Shown in pieces: positions 1 to 8,514 of a stretch of DNA of 30,281 nt. This DNA is from a virus: the IMG/VR virus record IMGVR_UViG_3300045135_000404, positions 1-30,281 of that record; one strand, written 5' to 3'. Position numbers and translations under genes: made by a program. How positions within the stretch are numbered: the first letter of the stretch is position 1; the number at the start of each line of letters is the position of its first letter. The notes under the pieces are model-generated. The model was not told where the DNA came from and ran no database searches. It saw only the letters and a list, made by a program, of their open reading frames with translations.

Positions 1-28
1 GCCAGTCAAGCCCCAAAGGTGGACGTAA
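1..28 (+). CDS. C-terminal end of upstream gene, possibly large terminase (partial)
   Basis: Only the last eight codons are present, ending in PVKPQRWT followed by TAA at 26-28, directly before the portal start. In tailed phages the gene before the portal is usually the large terminase subunit, and a short basic or aromatic tail fits. The fragment is far too short to prove this, so the identity rests on gene order. Confidence 0.3.
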
Positions 29-1390
29 ATGACAACCGAAATTTTAAATAAACATCCCGAATACGACGAAAACGTCACCAATTGGGAATTCTTTTTGCGC
101 TCTTACATGGGCGGGGAAGAATATAAGGGTGGCGAATACCTTACAAAATACGTCAACGAAGACAAGAAAGATTATCAGCGTCGCATTGATTTGACGCCTG
201 TGGATAACCACTGCAAGAACATTGTTCACATTTACAGTTCGTATCTGTGGCGCGTTCCTCCAGTTCGCAACTTCAATGCTTTGGCGAACAATCCTGCGCT
301 TGAGCCGTTTCTCAAAGATGCAGACCTTGATGGGAAATCGTTTGATTCGTTCATGAAGGAAAGCCAGATCTGGTCAAGTGTTTACGGGCACTGCTGGATT
401 ATTCTTGACAAGCCCAAATCAAACGCTGGCACTCGCGCTGAAGAACTAGCCCAAGGCTTGCGGCCATACGCTAACCTGTTCACACCTGAGAATGTCTTTG
501 ATTGGCTCTGGGAGCGTGATGCTTCTGGGCGGTTCACGTTGCGCTATCTCAAGGTTCGTGAGCAGATCATTCGCCAGAACGCCACCGATACAGATCAATA
601 CTTCCGCGAGTGGACACCTGAAGAAATCCGCTACACAGTGGTCAAAGATGACGTTGAGGAACTAATTGAGGTGATGCCTAACCCGATTGGCGTCATTCCT
701 GCGGTCTATGTGCCTGCTGCCCGTTCGGTAGTGCGTGGCATCGGCATTTCCGACTTGACCGATATTGCGACCATGCAGCGGTCAATTTACCAAGAGTTGT
801 CGGAAATTGAACAATTGATTCGTATCAGCAATCACCCGACTCTAGTCAAGACGACCGGAACAGATGCAAGCGCAGGCGCTGGTTCTGTGGTCAACATGCC
901 TGATGACCTTGACCCGAACCTGAAGCCGTACCAGATTCAACCTGACGGCGGCAACCTAGACGCGATTAGAGCCAGCATCACGGACAAAGTGGCCTCAATC
1001 AATCGAATGGCTCACTTGGGCGCAATCCGTGGCACTGAGGCCGTTCAAGCATCTGGTATTGCCTTGCAAACTGAATTCCAACTGTTGAACGCGAAGCTGG
1101 CTGAGAAGGCTGATTTGCTTGAATTGGCCGAGGAACAGTTGTGGGGCTTTTTCTGCCGCTGGCAAGGCGTAACGCCTGATGTTGAAGTGTTCTACCCTGA
1201 TAGCTTTGATATTCGCGACTATCCGCAAGAGTTGAGTTTCTTGCAAAGCGTAAAAGCCGCTGGTGTTCGCTCTAAAACGCTCCAGGTTGAAGTTGATAAA
1301 CAAATCGCAGACTTGGTGCTTGATGATGAGCAATTGAAGCAGGCTTACTCTGAGATTGAATCAAGTACGGTTGTTATTGGTCAATTCTGA
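29..1390 (+). CDS. Portal protein (DUF4055-like)
   Basis: 453 residues. Portal proteins form the dodecameric ring at one capsid vertex through which the terminase pumps DNA and to which the neck and tail attach. The N-terminal part, with DRRIDLTP-like and YLWRVPP stretches near residues 50-80, and the mid-region around IRGTEAVQASGIALQTEF (about residues 335-355) look like the DUF4055 group of phage portals. The start is supported by an AAAGGTGG ribosome binding site at 15-22. The stop overlaps the first base of the following minor head gene, which fits the usual portal, minor head protein, scaffold, capsid order. Length and position are normal for a portal, and no defect is seen. Confidence 0.88.
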   Translation: MTTEILNKHPEYDENVTNWEFFLRSYMGGEEYKGGEYLTKYVNEDKKDYQRRIDLTPVDNHCKNIVHIYSSYLWRVPPVRNFNALANNPALEPFLKDADLDGKSFDSFMKESQIWSSVYGHCWIILDKPKSNAGTRAEELAQGLRPYANLFTPENVFDWLWERDASGRFTLRYLKVREQIIRQNATDTDQYFREWTPEEIRYTVVKDDVEELIEVMPNPIGVIPAVYVPAARSVVRGIGISDLTDIATMQRSIYQELSEIEQLIRISNHPTLVKTTGTDASAGAGSVVNMPDDLDPNLKPYQIQPDGGNLDAIRASITDKVASINRMAHLGAIRGTEAVQASGIALQTEFQLLNAKLAEKADLLELAEEQLWGFFCRWQGVTPDVEVFYPDSFDIRDYPQELSFLQSVKAAGVRSKTLQVEVDKQIADLVLDDEQLKQAYSEIESSTVVIGQF

Positions 1391-2265
1391 TGGCTGCTGA
1401 TACAGATCACGCACGTTTTATTGAGCGTCTAGGCGATGCACACGAGCAGCGCGTGATTGATGCTTTGCAGGCGCTTGAAGACCGCATTACAGCGTTAATG
1501 TCTGCTGCGCCATTGCAAGATGGCAATCTGTTTGATTTAGAGTGGGCTTTGGCTGCTAGGCGTGATATTCTGCAATCAATCACTGATGAATATTTGTCAA
1601 TCATCAATGAAAATGTTACTCAGTACAGGGAAGCGGCTGATTCTGCTGCAAAGATGATTGCCACTTATACTGAATTTGTTGGTGTAGCGCCTGAAGTATT
1701 GACCGCACTTCAAAGGCAGTCATTTCAAGGTTTTGAAGACATTGCGAATACATTTTTGAATGATATTTCAAATGAAATCTATCAAAACACATTGGCAGGG
1801 CGGCCAGTATCCGAGTCAATCAAAACCATCCGACAAAAAATCAATGGTGTCTATGCTGCGTCAGATCAAGTGGAGATTCAGCGTCTGGTGGACATTGCAA
1901 ACGCTGGCGGCAAAGGTGCAGATGAAGCGATTAAAAAACTTCATTCTGTGTATGCTGCGGATAAGGTTGGCAACAACATGCGACGTTACGCGACTCAGCA
2001 GGTTCATGACTCGCTTATGCAATTCGATGCAAGCATCACTGTACAAGCTGGAAAAGAGACGGGCGCTGAGAAGTGGAAGTATTATGGGTCAGTGATTCGT
2101 GACTCGCGGCCATTCTGTCAGAAACACGCTGGCAAGGTATACACTGAAGAAGAAATTAGGAACATTTGGCAAGGCGACTGGAAAGGCAAAGCCCCAGGCG
2201 ACCCTTTCATTGTTCGTGGTGGTTACAATTGCCGCCATCATTTCCGACCTTATTATTCAGAATGA
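1390..2265 (+). CDS. Minor head protein (SPP1 gp7 / Mu F-like)
   Basis: 291 residues. The C-terminal 80 residues carry the pattern typical of phage head morphogenesis proteins of the SPP1 gp7/Mu gpF group: a conserved SRPFCQKHAGKVYT stretch (about 236-250), then GG-YNCRHHFRP near the end. The Cys and His residues in this domain are conserved in the family. Such proteins associate with the portal inside the procapsid and help assembly or DNA delivery. The N-terminal two thirds is mostly helical and variable. The gene starts on the last base of the portal stop, indicating translational coupling. Confidence 0.85.
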   Translation: MAADTDHARFIERLGDAHEQRVIDALQALEDRITALMSAAPLQDGNLFDLEWALAARRDILQSITDEYLSIINENVTQYREAADSAAKMIATYTEFVGVAPEVLTALQRQSFQGFEDIANTFLNDISNEIYQNTLAGRPVSESIKTIRQKINGVYAASDQVEIQRLVDIANAGGKGADEAIKKLHSVYAADKVGNNMRRYATQQVHDSLMQFDASITVQAGKETGAEKWKYYGSVIRDSRPFCQKHAGKVYTEEEIRNIWQGDWKGKAPGDPFIVRGGYNCRHHFRPYYSE

Positions 2266-2295
2266 TTTTTTCAACTACTCGAAAGAGGTGCTAAC

Positions 2296-2961
2296 GTGAG
2301 CGAAAACACGGAAGATCAAGTTCAAGATCAAAACACGGACGACAGCAGCACGGAAAATGCAGCAAAGACTTTTACGCAAGAGGAAGTCAATCAAATCCTT
2401 GAGCAGCGCCTAGCACGGGAGCGAAAGCGATTTGAAAAGCAAACCGCAGGCATTGATTTGGATGAGGCCAAACGTGCGCTTGAAGAAAAGCAAAACGCAG
2501 AATTGGAAGCAGCTAAACAGCGAGGCGAGTTTGAAAAGGTACTGAAGGAAACCGTAGGCAAGAAAGATCAAACGATTCAATCTTTGCAAGAACGGTTACA
2601 TCAAATTCAAGTTGACGGCGCATTGCTTAATGCGGCATCGTCACAAAGCGCAGTTTCACCTGAGCAAGTTTCTGCATTGTTGCGTAATAACATCCGATTG
2701 GGTGATGACGGAAATGTAGAGGTTCTTGATAAGTCTGGAACTGTTCGTTACAATGACAAAGGCGAATTACTCAGTGTGAATGAGTTAATGAGCGAATTTC
2801 TTACTGCAAACCCGCATTTTGTTCGTGCAACCCCTGGTGGTTCGGGCAGTACGGGCGGCGCAGGTGGCTCTACACAGAAGCCTATGTCTGTGGCTGCGAT
2901 GCTTGAGAATTGGGATTCTGGCGGGCGTGAAGCCTATGCAGCCCAGCGCAAGCGGAAATAA
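2296..2961 (+). CDS. Capsid scaffold protein
   Basis: 221 residues, highly charged and rich in Glu, Lys and Gln. A predicted coiled coil lies at about residues 25-105 (repeated E-K-R-L heptad-like runs such as NQILEQRLARERKRFEKQ). A Gly/Ser-rich linker near 180-195 is followed by a short basic C-terminal helix ending in AYAAQRKRK. This is the usual make-up of phage scaffolds: an elongated coiled coil with a basic C-terminal clamp that binds the coat protein. It sits immediately before the major capsid gene. A GAAAGAGGTG ribosome binding site precedes the start. No protease domain is visible, so scaffold removal would have to be by exit or by an unidentified protease. Confidence 0.8.
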   Translation: MSENTEDQVQDQNTDDSSTENAAKTFTQEEVNQILEQRLARERKRFEKQTAGIDLDEAKRALEEKQNAELEAAKQRGEFEKVLKETVGKKDQTIQSLQERLHQIQVDGALLNAASSQSAVSPEQVSALLRNNIRLGDDGNVEVLDKSGTVRYNDKGELLSVNELMSEFLTANPHFVRATPGGSGSTGGAGGSTQKPMSVAAMLENWDSGGREAYAAQRKRK

Positions 2962-2994
2962 TTTCGTTTTCTTTTTCTGTAATTGGAGTTAATC

Positions 2995-3828
2995 ATGGCC
3001 GCTACGACCACCACCACCCTTGACGACCTGTTTGTCAATATCGTTGCTCAAGCCCGTTTCACGGCTGAAGAGCAATCCCTGATGCGTAACTTGGTGACGA
3101 TGTATAACATCGAAGCCCAAGCCGGTACGACCATTCAGGTTCCCAAGTATCCTGCCATCAGTGCTGCCGCCCTGACCGAAGGCACGGATATGTCGAGCAC
3201 TACGGTTTCGACCTCTAGCGTTAGTATTGCTGTTGGCGAAGTTGGCGCACAAGTGCTGCTGACCGACATGGCTGCTATGGGCGCTGGCGACCCTGCTAGT
3301 GAGTTGGGCACTGTGTTGGGTAACGCTATTGCTACCAAGATGGACAAGGACTTGATCGCCTTGTTTGATGGCTTTGGCACCTCGCTGGGCGCTACGACCG
3401 TTGAAATGACCGCTGCTTACTTGTTCCAAGCCGCCGCTACGCTGCGCGCCAACAAGGCTCCTGGTCGTTTGGTTGCCGTGCTGCATCCGTACCAAACCTA
3501 CGCGCTGAAGGCAAACCTGACCAACACGTTCGCTAACCCGAACGGCGGCGATTTGCAAAATGAAGCAATGCGTAACGGCTATGTCGGCACTATCGCTGGC
3601 ATTGATGTGTTTGAGTCGGCAAACATCACGGTTGATGGTTTTGGCGATGCCAAGGGCGCTGTGTTTGCGCCTGAAGCCTTGGCCTTGGCCATGAAGCGTG
3701 ACTTCCGCATCGAGCCTCAGCGTGACGCATCGAACCGCGCTTGGGAGTTGAACGCCACCGCTATCTACGGCGTTGGCGAGTTGGACGACTCCTACGGCGT
3801 TGAGATGTACTTCGACGCTGGCCTGTAA
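2995..3828 (+). CDS. Major capsid protein
   Basis: 277 residues, forming the icosahedral shell. The sequence shows the N-terminal region AATTTTTLDDLFVNIVAQARFTA, a beta-rich stretch with TIQVPKYP and LTEGTDMSS (residues about 45-70), and a C-terminal part with RDFRIEPQRDAS and YGVGELDDSYGVEMYFDAGL, all like HK97-fold coat proteins that follow DUF4055-type portals. The ATG at 2995 is chosen because GGAG at 2985-2988 lies seven bases upstream; an in-frame TTG at 2983 would precede that site. Codon use is more GC-rich than in the neighbours, typical of the most highly expressed virion gene. A strong intrinsic terminator follows. Confidence 0.88.
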   Translation: MAATTTTTLDDLFVNIVAQARFTAEEQSLMRNLVTMYNIEAQAGTTIQVPKYPAISAAALTEGTDMSSTTVSTSSVSIAVGEVGAQVLLTDMAAMGAGDPASELGTVLGNAIATKMDKDLIALFDGFGTSLGATTVEMTAAYLFQAAATLRANKAPGRLVAVLHPYQTYALKANLTNTFANPNGGDLQNEAMRNGYVGTIAGIDVFESANITVDGFGDAKGAVFAPEALALAMKRDFRIEPQRDASNRAWELNATAIYGVGELDDSYGVEMYFDAGL

Positions 3829-3841
3829 TCAGGCTTAAAAT

Positions 3842-3876
3842 GCCCCTGCTGCTCAAAAGGCGGTGGGGGCTTTTTT
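3842..3876 (+). terminator. Intrinsic terminator after capsid gene
   Basis: A 12-bp stem including G-T wobbles pairs 3842-3853 with 3859-3870 around a short A-rich loop, followed by six T at 3871-3876. It lies between the capsid stop and the connector start and would reduce read-through into the tail genes after the abundant coat mRNA. Confidence 0.8.
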
Positions 3877-3889
3877 GTAAGGATTTAAC

Positions 3890-4303
3890 ATGGCATTCAG
3901 TAGCGACACCGATTTAACCGACTTGATTCCAGACATTTTGGATTTGGGCATCGCATCGTTTGCTGATTACCATGCAGACGCACAAGCAGACATTGAGCGA
4001 GACATTCGCATCAAGTGGTGGTCAAAGACTGGCTACAACGGCGAGTTGGATGCTACGTTGCTGACAAGCACTCAATGGACTAAAGCTAGTGCATATCTGG
4101 TTTTGTGGAAGTACGCGCTTCCTCAGTTGACCAACTGGATTCCAGATGACCGTTTCCAAGTGATGATGGCTGAATACAAGTCACGCTATCACGAAGAAAT
4201 GGCTGCTGTGTACGCTGATGGCGTTGAGTACGACTACAACGAAGACTCAACGATTAGCGACACAGAAAAGAATGTCACAATCATTAACCGATTGGTGCGG
4301 TAA
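3890..4303 (+). CDS. Putative head-tail connector (adaptor)
   Basis: 137 residues. Position directly after the capsid gene and the mainly helical composition (acidic N-terminus, a WSKTGY segment near 44-49, TQWTKASAYLVLWKYALPQL near 63-82) fit the adaptor proteins that dock below the portal. I do not recognise a specific family with certainty; a DnaT-like or DUF1320-like annotation is also possible. The start follows a TAAGGA ribosome binding site and the gene ends on the same base at which the next gene begins. Confidence 0.6.
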   Translation: MAFSSDTDLTDLIPDILDLGIASFADYHADAQADIERDIRIKWWSKTGYNGELDATLLTSTQWTKASAYLVLWKYALPQLTNWIPDDRFQVMMAEYKSRYHEEMAAVYADGVEYDYNEDSTISDTEKNVTIINRLVR

Positions 4304-4821
4304 TGGCAATAGGTCTTGCTGCCAGAATTGGGGCAAGCCTTGGTCGTGCGGTTATTCGCGCTGTATCAAAGCAAAAAAACTCTGGCGGTAATATATCGCC
4401 AAGTGTTTATGTTGAGATTGACGACAGAAACCTTGAGGCACTTCTTAAACGCAAGGCAAATGATATTGTCAGCGACATTGAAAAGTCTTTGTTAAAGACT
4501 GCTCAATATGGCACACAGATCATCCTTGATCGCACTGAACGAGGGATTGGCTACAAAGGCCAGTTTGAGAAATACTCGCCTGGATATGCAAAGTATCGAG
4601 CGCAAAAAGGTAGGGGCCAAACCCCAGACCTTAACTTTAGCGGTAGGATGCTATCAAGTATTCAGCAGCGCAAAGTTGGCAGAGGTGTTGCTGAAATTTA
4701 TTTCGGCAGGGCAACGGAAGCAAAGAAGGCTGCATTCAACAATCAAAAGCGGCCGTTTTTTGGCTTCAATAGTTCTGAGAAAGACAAGCTGCAAAAATTC
4801 TTTAGCAGGGACTTCAAATGA
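4303..4821 (+). CDS. Neck / tail-completion protein (HK97 gp10 / virion morphogenesis-like)
   Basis: 172 residues. A basic N-terminal helix is followed by an alpha/beta domain. The segment FEKYSPGYAKYRAQKGRGQTPDL (about 86-108, including FSGRML just after) is like the phage virion morphogenesis or HK97 gp10 group, in which such proteins finish the neck or tail end. The C-terminus KRPFFGFNSSEKD is also typical. Overlaps its neighbours by one and four bases, so it belongs to a coupled connector cassette. Exact role (neck ring or tail completion) is inferred from position. Confidence 0.65.
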   Translation: MAIGLAARIGASLGRAVIRAVSKQKNSGGNISPSVYVEIDDRNLEALLKRKANDIVSDIEKSLLKTAQYGTQIILDRTERGIGYKGQFEKYSPGYAKYRAQKGRGQTPDLNFSGRMLSSIQQRKVGRGVAEIYFGRATEAKKAAFNNQKRPFFGFNSSEKDKLQKFFSRDFK

Positions 4822-5243
4822 GTAAGCGAGAATCCATTGCTGGCAACATTGTTACAACATTGAATGCCGTTGTTGGCATCAAAAAGGTTTCTCGTGAGCC
4901 TATTGATTTTGCCAAGTTGTCCAATGCTCAGTTTCCCGCTGTGCTGGTTCAATCGTCTTCTGAGTCGCGCACTGATGTAACCATTGGCGATGATGGCATT
5001 ACCCGCGAAGGTTCAATTGATTATTTGTTGGTTGGCTATGTCAAAGGCGCGGTGATTGACACTGCCAGGAATTCATTGATTGAGTTGATTGAAGAAGCAT
5101 TAGACGCAGACCGGACACGTGGCGGTTATGCTTTAGATACGCAAGTGGTGTCAGTTGAAACCGACGATGGTTCAATTGACCCGATTGGTGGGGTTCTCGT
5201 TACTGCGCGAGTTCTATATAATTTCACCCGTGGCGCTGTTTAA
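4818..5243 (+). CDS. Tail terminator-like protein
   Basis: 141 residues with a GpU-like layout: an N-terminal helix (SKRESIAGNIVTTLNAVVG), a central strand-rich part with FPAVLVQSS, a helix RNSLIELIEEALDADRTR, and a closing strand VTARVLYNFTRG. Tail terminators cap the tail tube after polymerisation and join it to the head. The position just before the tube gene matches lambda-like order. The ATGA overlap with the preceding gene indicates coupling. The call is by layout and context, not a distinct motif. Confidence 0.65.
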   Translation: MSKRESIAGNIVTTLNAVVGIKKVSREPIDFAKLSNAQFPAVLVQSSSESRTDVTIGDDGITREGSIDYLLVGYVKGAVIDTARNSLIELIEEALDADRTRGGYALDTQVVSVETDDGSIDPIGGVLVTARVLYNFTRGAV

Positions 5244-5270
5244 CGCGCTGATTCTGCAAAGGAATGAATC

Positions 5271-5663
5271 ATGGCTACTCACAAAGGCTCTGAAGGTACG
5301 GTCAAATTCTCGGCTAACGAGATTGCCGAAATCCGCAGCTGGACGATTAACGAAACCGCCGATACCCTGGAAGATACGACCATGGGGGACACGGCACGCA
5401 CCTATAAGCCAAGCCTGACCTCTTGGGATGGCTCGATGGATGTGTATTGGGATGAAACCGATACTAACGGCCAAGTTGCCGCAACCATTGGCGCAGAGGT
5501 TACGCTGAACGTCTATCCTGAAGGCGACACGTCTGGCGATGCCTATTACACTGGTTCGGCCATTGTGACGGGTGTGTCGCGTACGGCATCGTTTGATGGC
5601 ATGGTTGAGGCCAGCATCACGTTCCAAGGCACGGGCGCGTTGTCTGCTAGCACGGTGGTCTAA
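5271..5663 (+). CDS. Major tail tube protein
   Basis: 130 residues, beta-rich and acidic, with an N-terminal ATHKGSEGTVKF strand, WTINETADTLEDTTMGD (40s), and a WDGSMDVYWDE turn. These features are seen in the small tail-tube proteins of siphoviruses and gene transfer agents, which stack as hexameric rings to form the tube. An AAAGGAATG ribosome binding site precedes the ATG. Codon use resembles the capsid gene, as expected for a very abundant virion protein. The stop shares a base with the following chaperone gene. Confidence 0.8.
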   Translation: MATHKGSEGTVKFSANEIAEIRSWTINETADTLEDTTMGDTARTYKPSLTSWDGSMDVYWDETDTNGQVAATIGAEVTLNVYPEGDTSGDAYYTGSAIVTGVSRTASFDGMVEASITFQGTGALSASTVV

Positions 5664-6007
5664 TGTCATTAGGTAAACGTCTTGCGGCCAATCGGCAGGC
5701 TAAACGAAAATCTTTTGATGTAAGCGAGTGGGGCGAAGATGAAGTCCCACTGACCGTTTATTCTGGGATGCTAACTTGTGGCGATATTGACAAGTTGCAA
5801 CGAAAGCATCCCAACTTCATGAGCAATCCAACTGTCGCAGCGATGGTTGATTTGATTATCATGAAGGCAGAAGACAAAGACGGCGAGAAGCTGTTTACGT
5901 TGGAAGACAAGCCAATTCTGATGCGCGAATCTGTGACTGTGGTCAGCAAAGTTGCTGGGCACATGTTCTCAACGGTTGAATCTCAAGAAGATTTGGGAAA
6001 CGACTAA
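5663..6007 (+). CDS. Tail assembly chaperone G-like
   Basis: 114 residues. The place between tube and tape-measure genes, the small size and the acidic C-terminus are those of lambda gpG-type chaperones, which coat the tape measure during tail assembly. The gene ends ten bases before the small T-like frame and contains the slippery heptamer GGGAAAC two codons before its stop, so a minority of ribosomes should make a longer GT product. Recognised mainly by context and by the frameshift arrangement. Confidence 0.75.
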   Translation: MSLGKRLAANRQAKRKSFDVSEWGEDEVPLTVYSGMLTCGDIDKLQRKHPNFMSNPTVAAMVDLIIMKAEDKDGEKLFTLEDKPILMRESVTVVSKVAGHMFSTVESQEDLGND

Positions 6008-6156
6008 AGGCCGACAACATGAGGTTTAACCTCATTGCGTTGGCTGACAGGCTGCATAAGACAATTGATGAAATCGAAGAAATTTCGGTTTCTGAGTTTA
6101 ACGAGTGGCTCGCTTATTTTGAATTGCGCGATGGGGTAAACAATGGCGGCAAATGA
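5663..6156 (+). CDS. Tail assembly chaperone GT-like frameshift fusion
   Basis: Predicted product of a -1 shift at GGGAAAC (5995-6001). Reading continues from 6001 in the -1 frame through RLRADN and the T-like domain to the TGA at 6154-6156, giving about 164 residues. The T part (MRFNLIALADRLHKTIDEI, then SVSEFNEWLAYFEL) is typical of the short second chaperone domain that contacts the tube protein. The -1 frame is open from 5980, so no stop blocks the fusion. The separate ATG at 6019 could also start a 45-residue T protein, but its ribosome binding site is poor. Confidence 0.75.
5995..6001 (+). promoter_or_regulatory. Programmed -1 ribosomal frameshift site
   Basis: GGGAAAC read as G GGA AAC in the G frame fits the X XXY YYZ rule and is the close relative of GGGAAAG used in the lambda G-GT pair. 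It lies two codons before the G stop and directs ribosomes into the T frame. Confidence 0.78.
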
Positions 6157-7903
6157 TGTAAATATCAGAATCAAGGCTATTGATGACACCAAACGCGCTT
6201 TCAATAGTGTGCGTGGCAGTCTGAGTGGCTTGAAGAATGCTGTATTTAGTGTTCAAGGTGCTTTGTCTGCGCTTGCTGGCGGCGCCATTGTCAAAGGCAT
6301 TGTTGACACAAACGTAGAGTTTCAAAATCTTGAGGCAAGTCTTAAGACATTTACTGGCTCTGCTGAAAACGCTCGCAAAGAGTTTGATGCTCTTTCTGCT
6401 TTTGCTGCTAGCACTCCATATGAACTTCAAGATGTTGTTAGCGCGTTTAACATCTTGGTGGCGCGAGGAATCAAGCCTTCAGAGGAAGCGCTTACGGCTT
6501 TTGGAAACATTGCAAGCGGCACAGGTAAAAGCCTAAACCAATTCATTGAAGCTGTTGCAGATGCTGCAACTGGTGAATTTGAGCGTTTAAAAGAATTTGG
6601 TATTAAAGCCAACAAAGAAGGCGATAACATTAAATTCACGTTTGGCGGCGTAACCACCAACATCAAAAACAATTCTGAGGCCATCAAAGGTTATCTTCAA
6701 GAGCTTGGCAATACTAAGTTTGCTGGGGCGATGGAAGAACAATCGAAAACGCTTGGCGGCGCTTTTAGCAACCTTAAAGATGCCATTGCAACAACTGCAA
6801 AGATAATTGGCGAGTCTGGACTTAATGATTTCATCATTGAAATAACCAGGTCGCTGACCGACTTGATTAATAAGGTCAACATTGCTATCAAAGGCAAAGG
6901 TGTTTTTGGCGCAATTAATGAATTGTTGTTTGGGACTAATCAAGAGCAAGCACTTGAGCAAGCACAACAAAATCTAGCTTCTTGGCAAACAACATTGTCT
7001 GACGCTGTTAAAGATGGCGTTGTCAAAGACCTGCCACTGATTCAGCAAGAGGTTGATAAGGCTTTTGCAGATGTTAAGCGGGCGTTTGCTGACCTTGACC
7101 GAACAACCCAGCAAACAGAGTTTTCTGTTAGCAAGATTGGCGACACTATTGACGATGTAACTGGTTCAGCAGATTCACAAACTGCCCCATTGAAACAACT
7201 TGCGACAATCACTGAAGATTATGGGCGGACTGTCGCTACGGTTTGGAGTGGTCAAGGGATTGGCAAGCGCTTGACAATGGACGAATATGTAAACGTCTTG
7301 TTAAGCAAGCAAAAAGACCTGTTACCAGAAGTTGTGAGTTCTATTGGTGTTTATGAAGAATCAGTCAAAACTCTTGGTGATTCTTTGCGTGATGTTGGCG
7401 ACAATGCAATCCGCAGTGTTGAAGATGGATTAGTTGATTTAATTAGCGGCGCTAAAAGTGCATCTGATGCTTTCCGAGACATGGCATCAAGCATCATTAA
7501 AGACTTGATTCGGATGTATATTCAGTCAACCATTACAACACCAATTGCGCAAGCACTAGGTATTGGCTCGTTTGGTAGCCAATCTGCTGCGCCAATTGCA
7601 GCCGCAAACGTAAATCTTCCTGGAAAAGCAATCGGAGGCTCTGTCCAATCTGGTAGAAATTACATGGTTGGCGAGCGTGGCCCAGAGTTGTTCGTTCCGA
7701 ACCAAAGCGGCGCAATTGTTCCAAATAACAAGTTGGGCGGCGGCGGTGTTGTTGTCAATCAAACAATTAATGTTTCAACGGGCGTTCAGCAAACGGTTCG
7801 TGCCGAAGTCATGTCGCTGATGCCTCAGATTGCAGGCGCTGCAAAGGCTGCTGTTGCTGACGCTAAACTTCGCGGTGGTTCTTATGCTGCCGCGTTGAGG
7901 TAA
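6143..7903 (+). CDS. Tail tape measure protein
   Basis: 586 residues. Tape measure proteins set tail length and are ejected with the DNA. The N-terminus (NIRIKAIDDTKRAFNSVRG) and the ALSAFAASTPYELQDVVSAF region (about 95-115) are typical of siphovirus tape measures. The C-terminal part FRDMASSIIKDLIRMYIQS resembles the lambda H C-terminal region, followed by MVGERGPELFVPNQSGAIVPN, a common tape-measure signature. By the usual 0.15 nm per residue, the tail would be near 90 nm. The start lies within the T-like frame, giving a 14-base overlap typical of chaperone-tape measure junctions. Confidence 0.88.
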   Translation: MAANDVNIRIKAIDDTKRAFNSVRGSLSGLKNAVFSVQGALSALAGGAIVKGIVDTNVEFQNLEASLKTFTGSAENARKEFDALSAFAASTPYELQDVVSAFNILVARGIKPSEEALTAFGNIASGTGKSLNQFIEAVADAATGEFERLKEFGIKANKEGDNIKFTFGGVTTNIKNNSEAIKGYLQELGNTKFAGAMEEQSKTLGGAFSNLKDAIATTAKIIGESGLNDFIIEITRSLTDLINKVNIAIKGKGVFGAINELLFGTNQEQALEQAQQNLASWQTTLSDAVKDGVVKDLPLIQQEVDKAFADVKRAFADLDRTTQQTEFSVSKIGDTIDDVTGSADSQTAPLKQLATITEDYGRTVATVWSGQGIGKRLTMDEYVNVLLSKQKDLLPEVVSSIGVYEESVKTLGDSLRDVGDNAIRSVEDGLVDLISGAKSASDAFRDMASSIIKDLIRMYIQSTITTPIAQALGIGSFGSQSAAPIAAANVNLPGKAIGGSVQSGRNYMVGERGPELFVPNQSGAIVPNNKLGGGGVVVNQTINVSTGVQQTVRAEVMSLMPQIAGAAKAAVADAKLRGGSYAAALR

Positions 7904-7905
7904 TC

Positions 7906-8514
7906 ATGGCTAACTACACTTTCCCATCCATTGGCCTTCGCTCGATGAACATCCGTGCCCGCAATGTTGTGTCGGTGTCGTCTAGCCCTTTCACTGGTCA
8001 GCAACAGGTCTACAAGCACCCTGGTCAATGGTGGGAAGCAGAAATCAGCCTGCCGCCTTTGAAGCGTGATGAGGCTGAACAAGTTGCCGCATTTCTGATT
8101 AAGCTAAACGGCCAATACAACACATTTTTGTTGGGCGACCCAGCAAATGCTTCGCCTCGTGGTGTTGGCACTGGTACGCCTGTTGTTCAGGGTGGCTCGC
8201 AGACCGGAACTAGCCTTGTTACGGATGGCTGGACAACAAGCACGACGGGTATTTTGAAGGCTGGAGATTGGATTCAACTCGGCTCAGGTTCCACCACAAG
8301 GTTACACAAAGTGTTAGATGATGTGAACTCTGATGGTTCTGGCGCTGCTACGCTGAACATCTGGCCTGCTTTGCGTTCTAGCCCTTCTGATAATGCTACT
8401 ATTACAGTCAGCAGCCCCAAGGGTATTTGGCGCTTGGCATCAAACGAAGTGAACTACTCCATTGATGAAGCAAGCGTTTATGGAATCACATTTGCTTGCG
8501 TGGAGGCTCTATGA
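7906..8514 (+). CDS. Distal tail / minor tail protein (DUF2460-like position)
   Basis: 202 residues. The N-terminal half has YTFPSIGLRSMNIRARNVV, a WWEAEISLPPL strand and GQYNTFLLGDP (about 75-85), as in small distal tail proteins where a split-barrel ring closes the tube. The C-terminal half reads WRLASNEVNYSIDEASVYGITFACVEAL, a pattern seen at the end of such proteins. It directly follows the tape measure, as in gene transfer agents (orf12) and many siphoviruses. Family assignment is by layout. Confidence 0.65.
   Translation: MANYTFPSIGLRSMNIRARNVVSVSSSPFTGQQQVYKHPGQWWEAEISLPPLKRDEAEQVAAFLIKLNGQYNTFLLGDPANASPRGVGTGTPVVQGGSQTGTSLVTDGWTTSTTGILKAGDWIQLGSGSTTRLHKVLDDVNSDGSGAATLNIWPALRSSPSDNATITVSSPKGIWRLASNEVNYSIDEASVYGITFACVEAL

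Noticed and set aside
2989-3558. Long open frame (189 codons) on the minus strand inside the capsid gene
   Set aside because: It is a shadow of the GC-rich capsid codons, lacks a ribosome binding site and has a low-information Arg/Ser/Gln-rich product.
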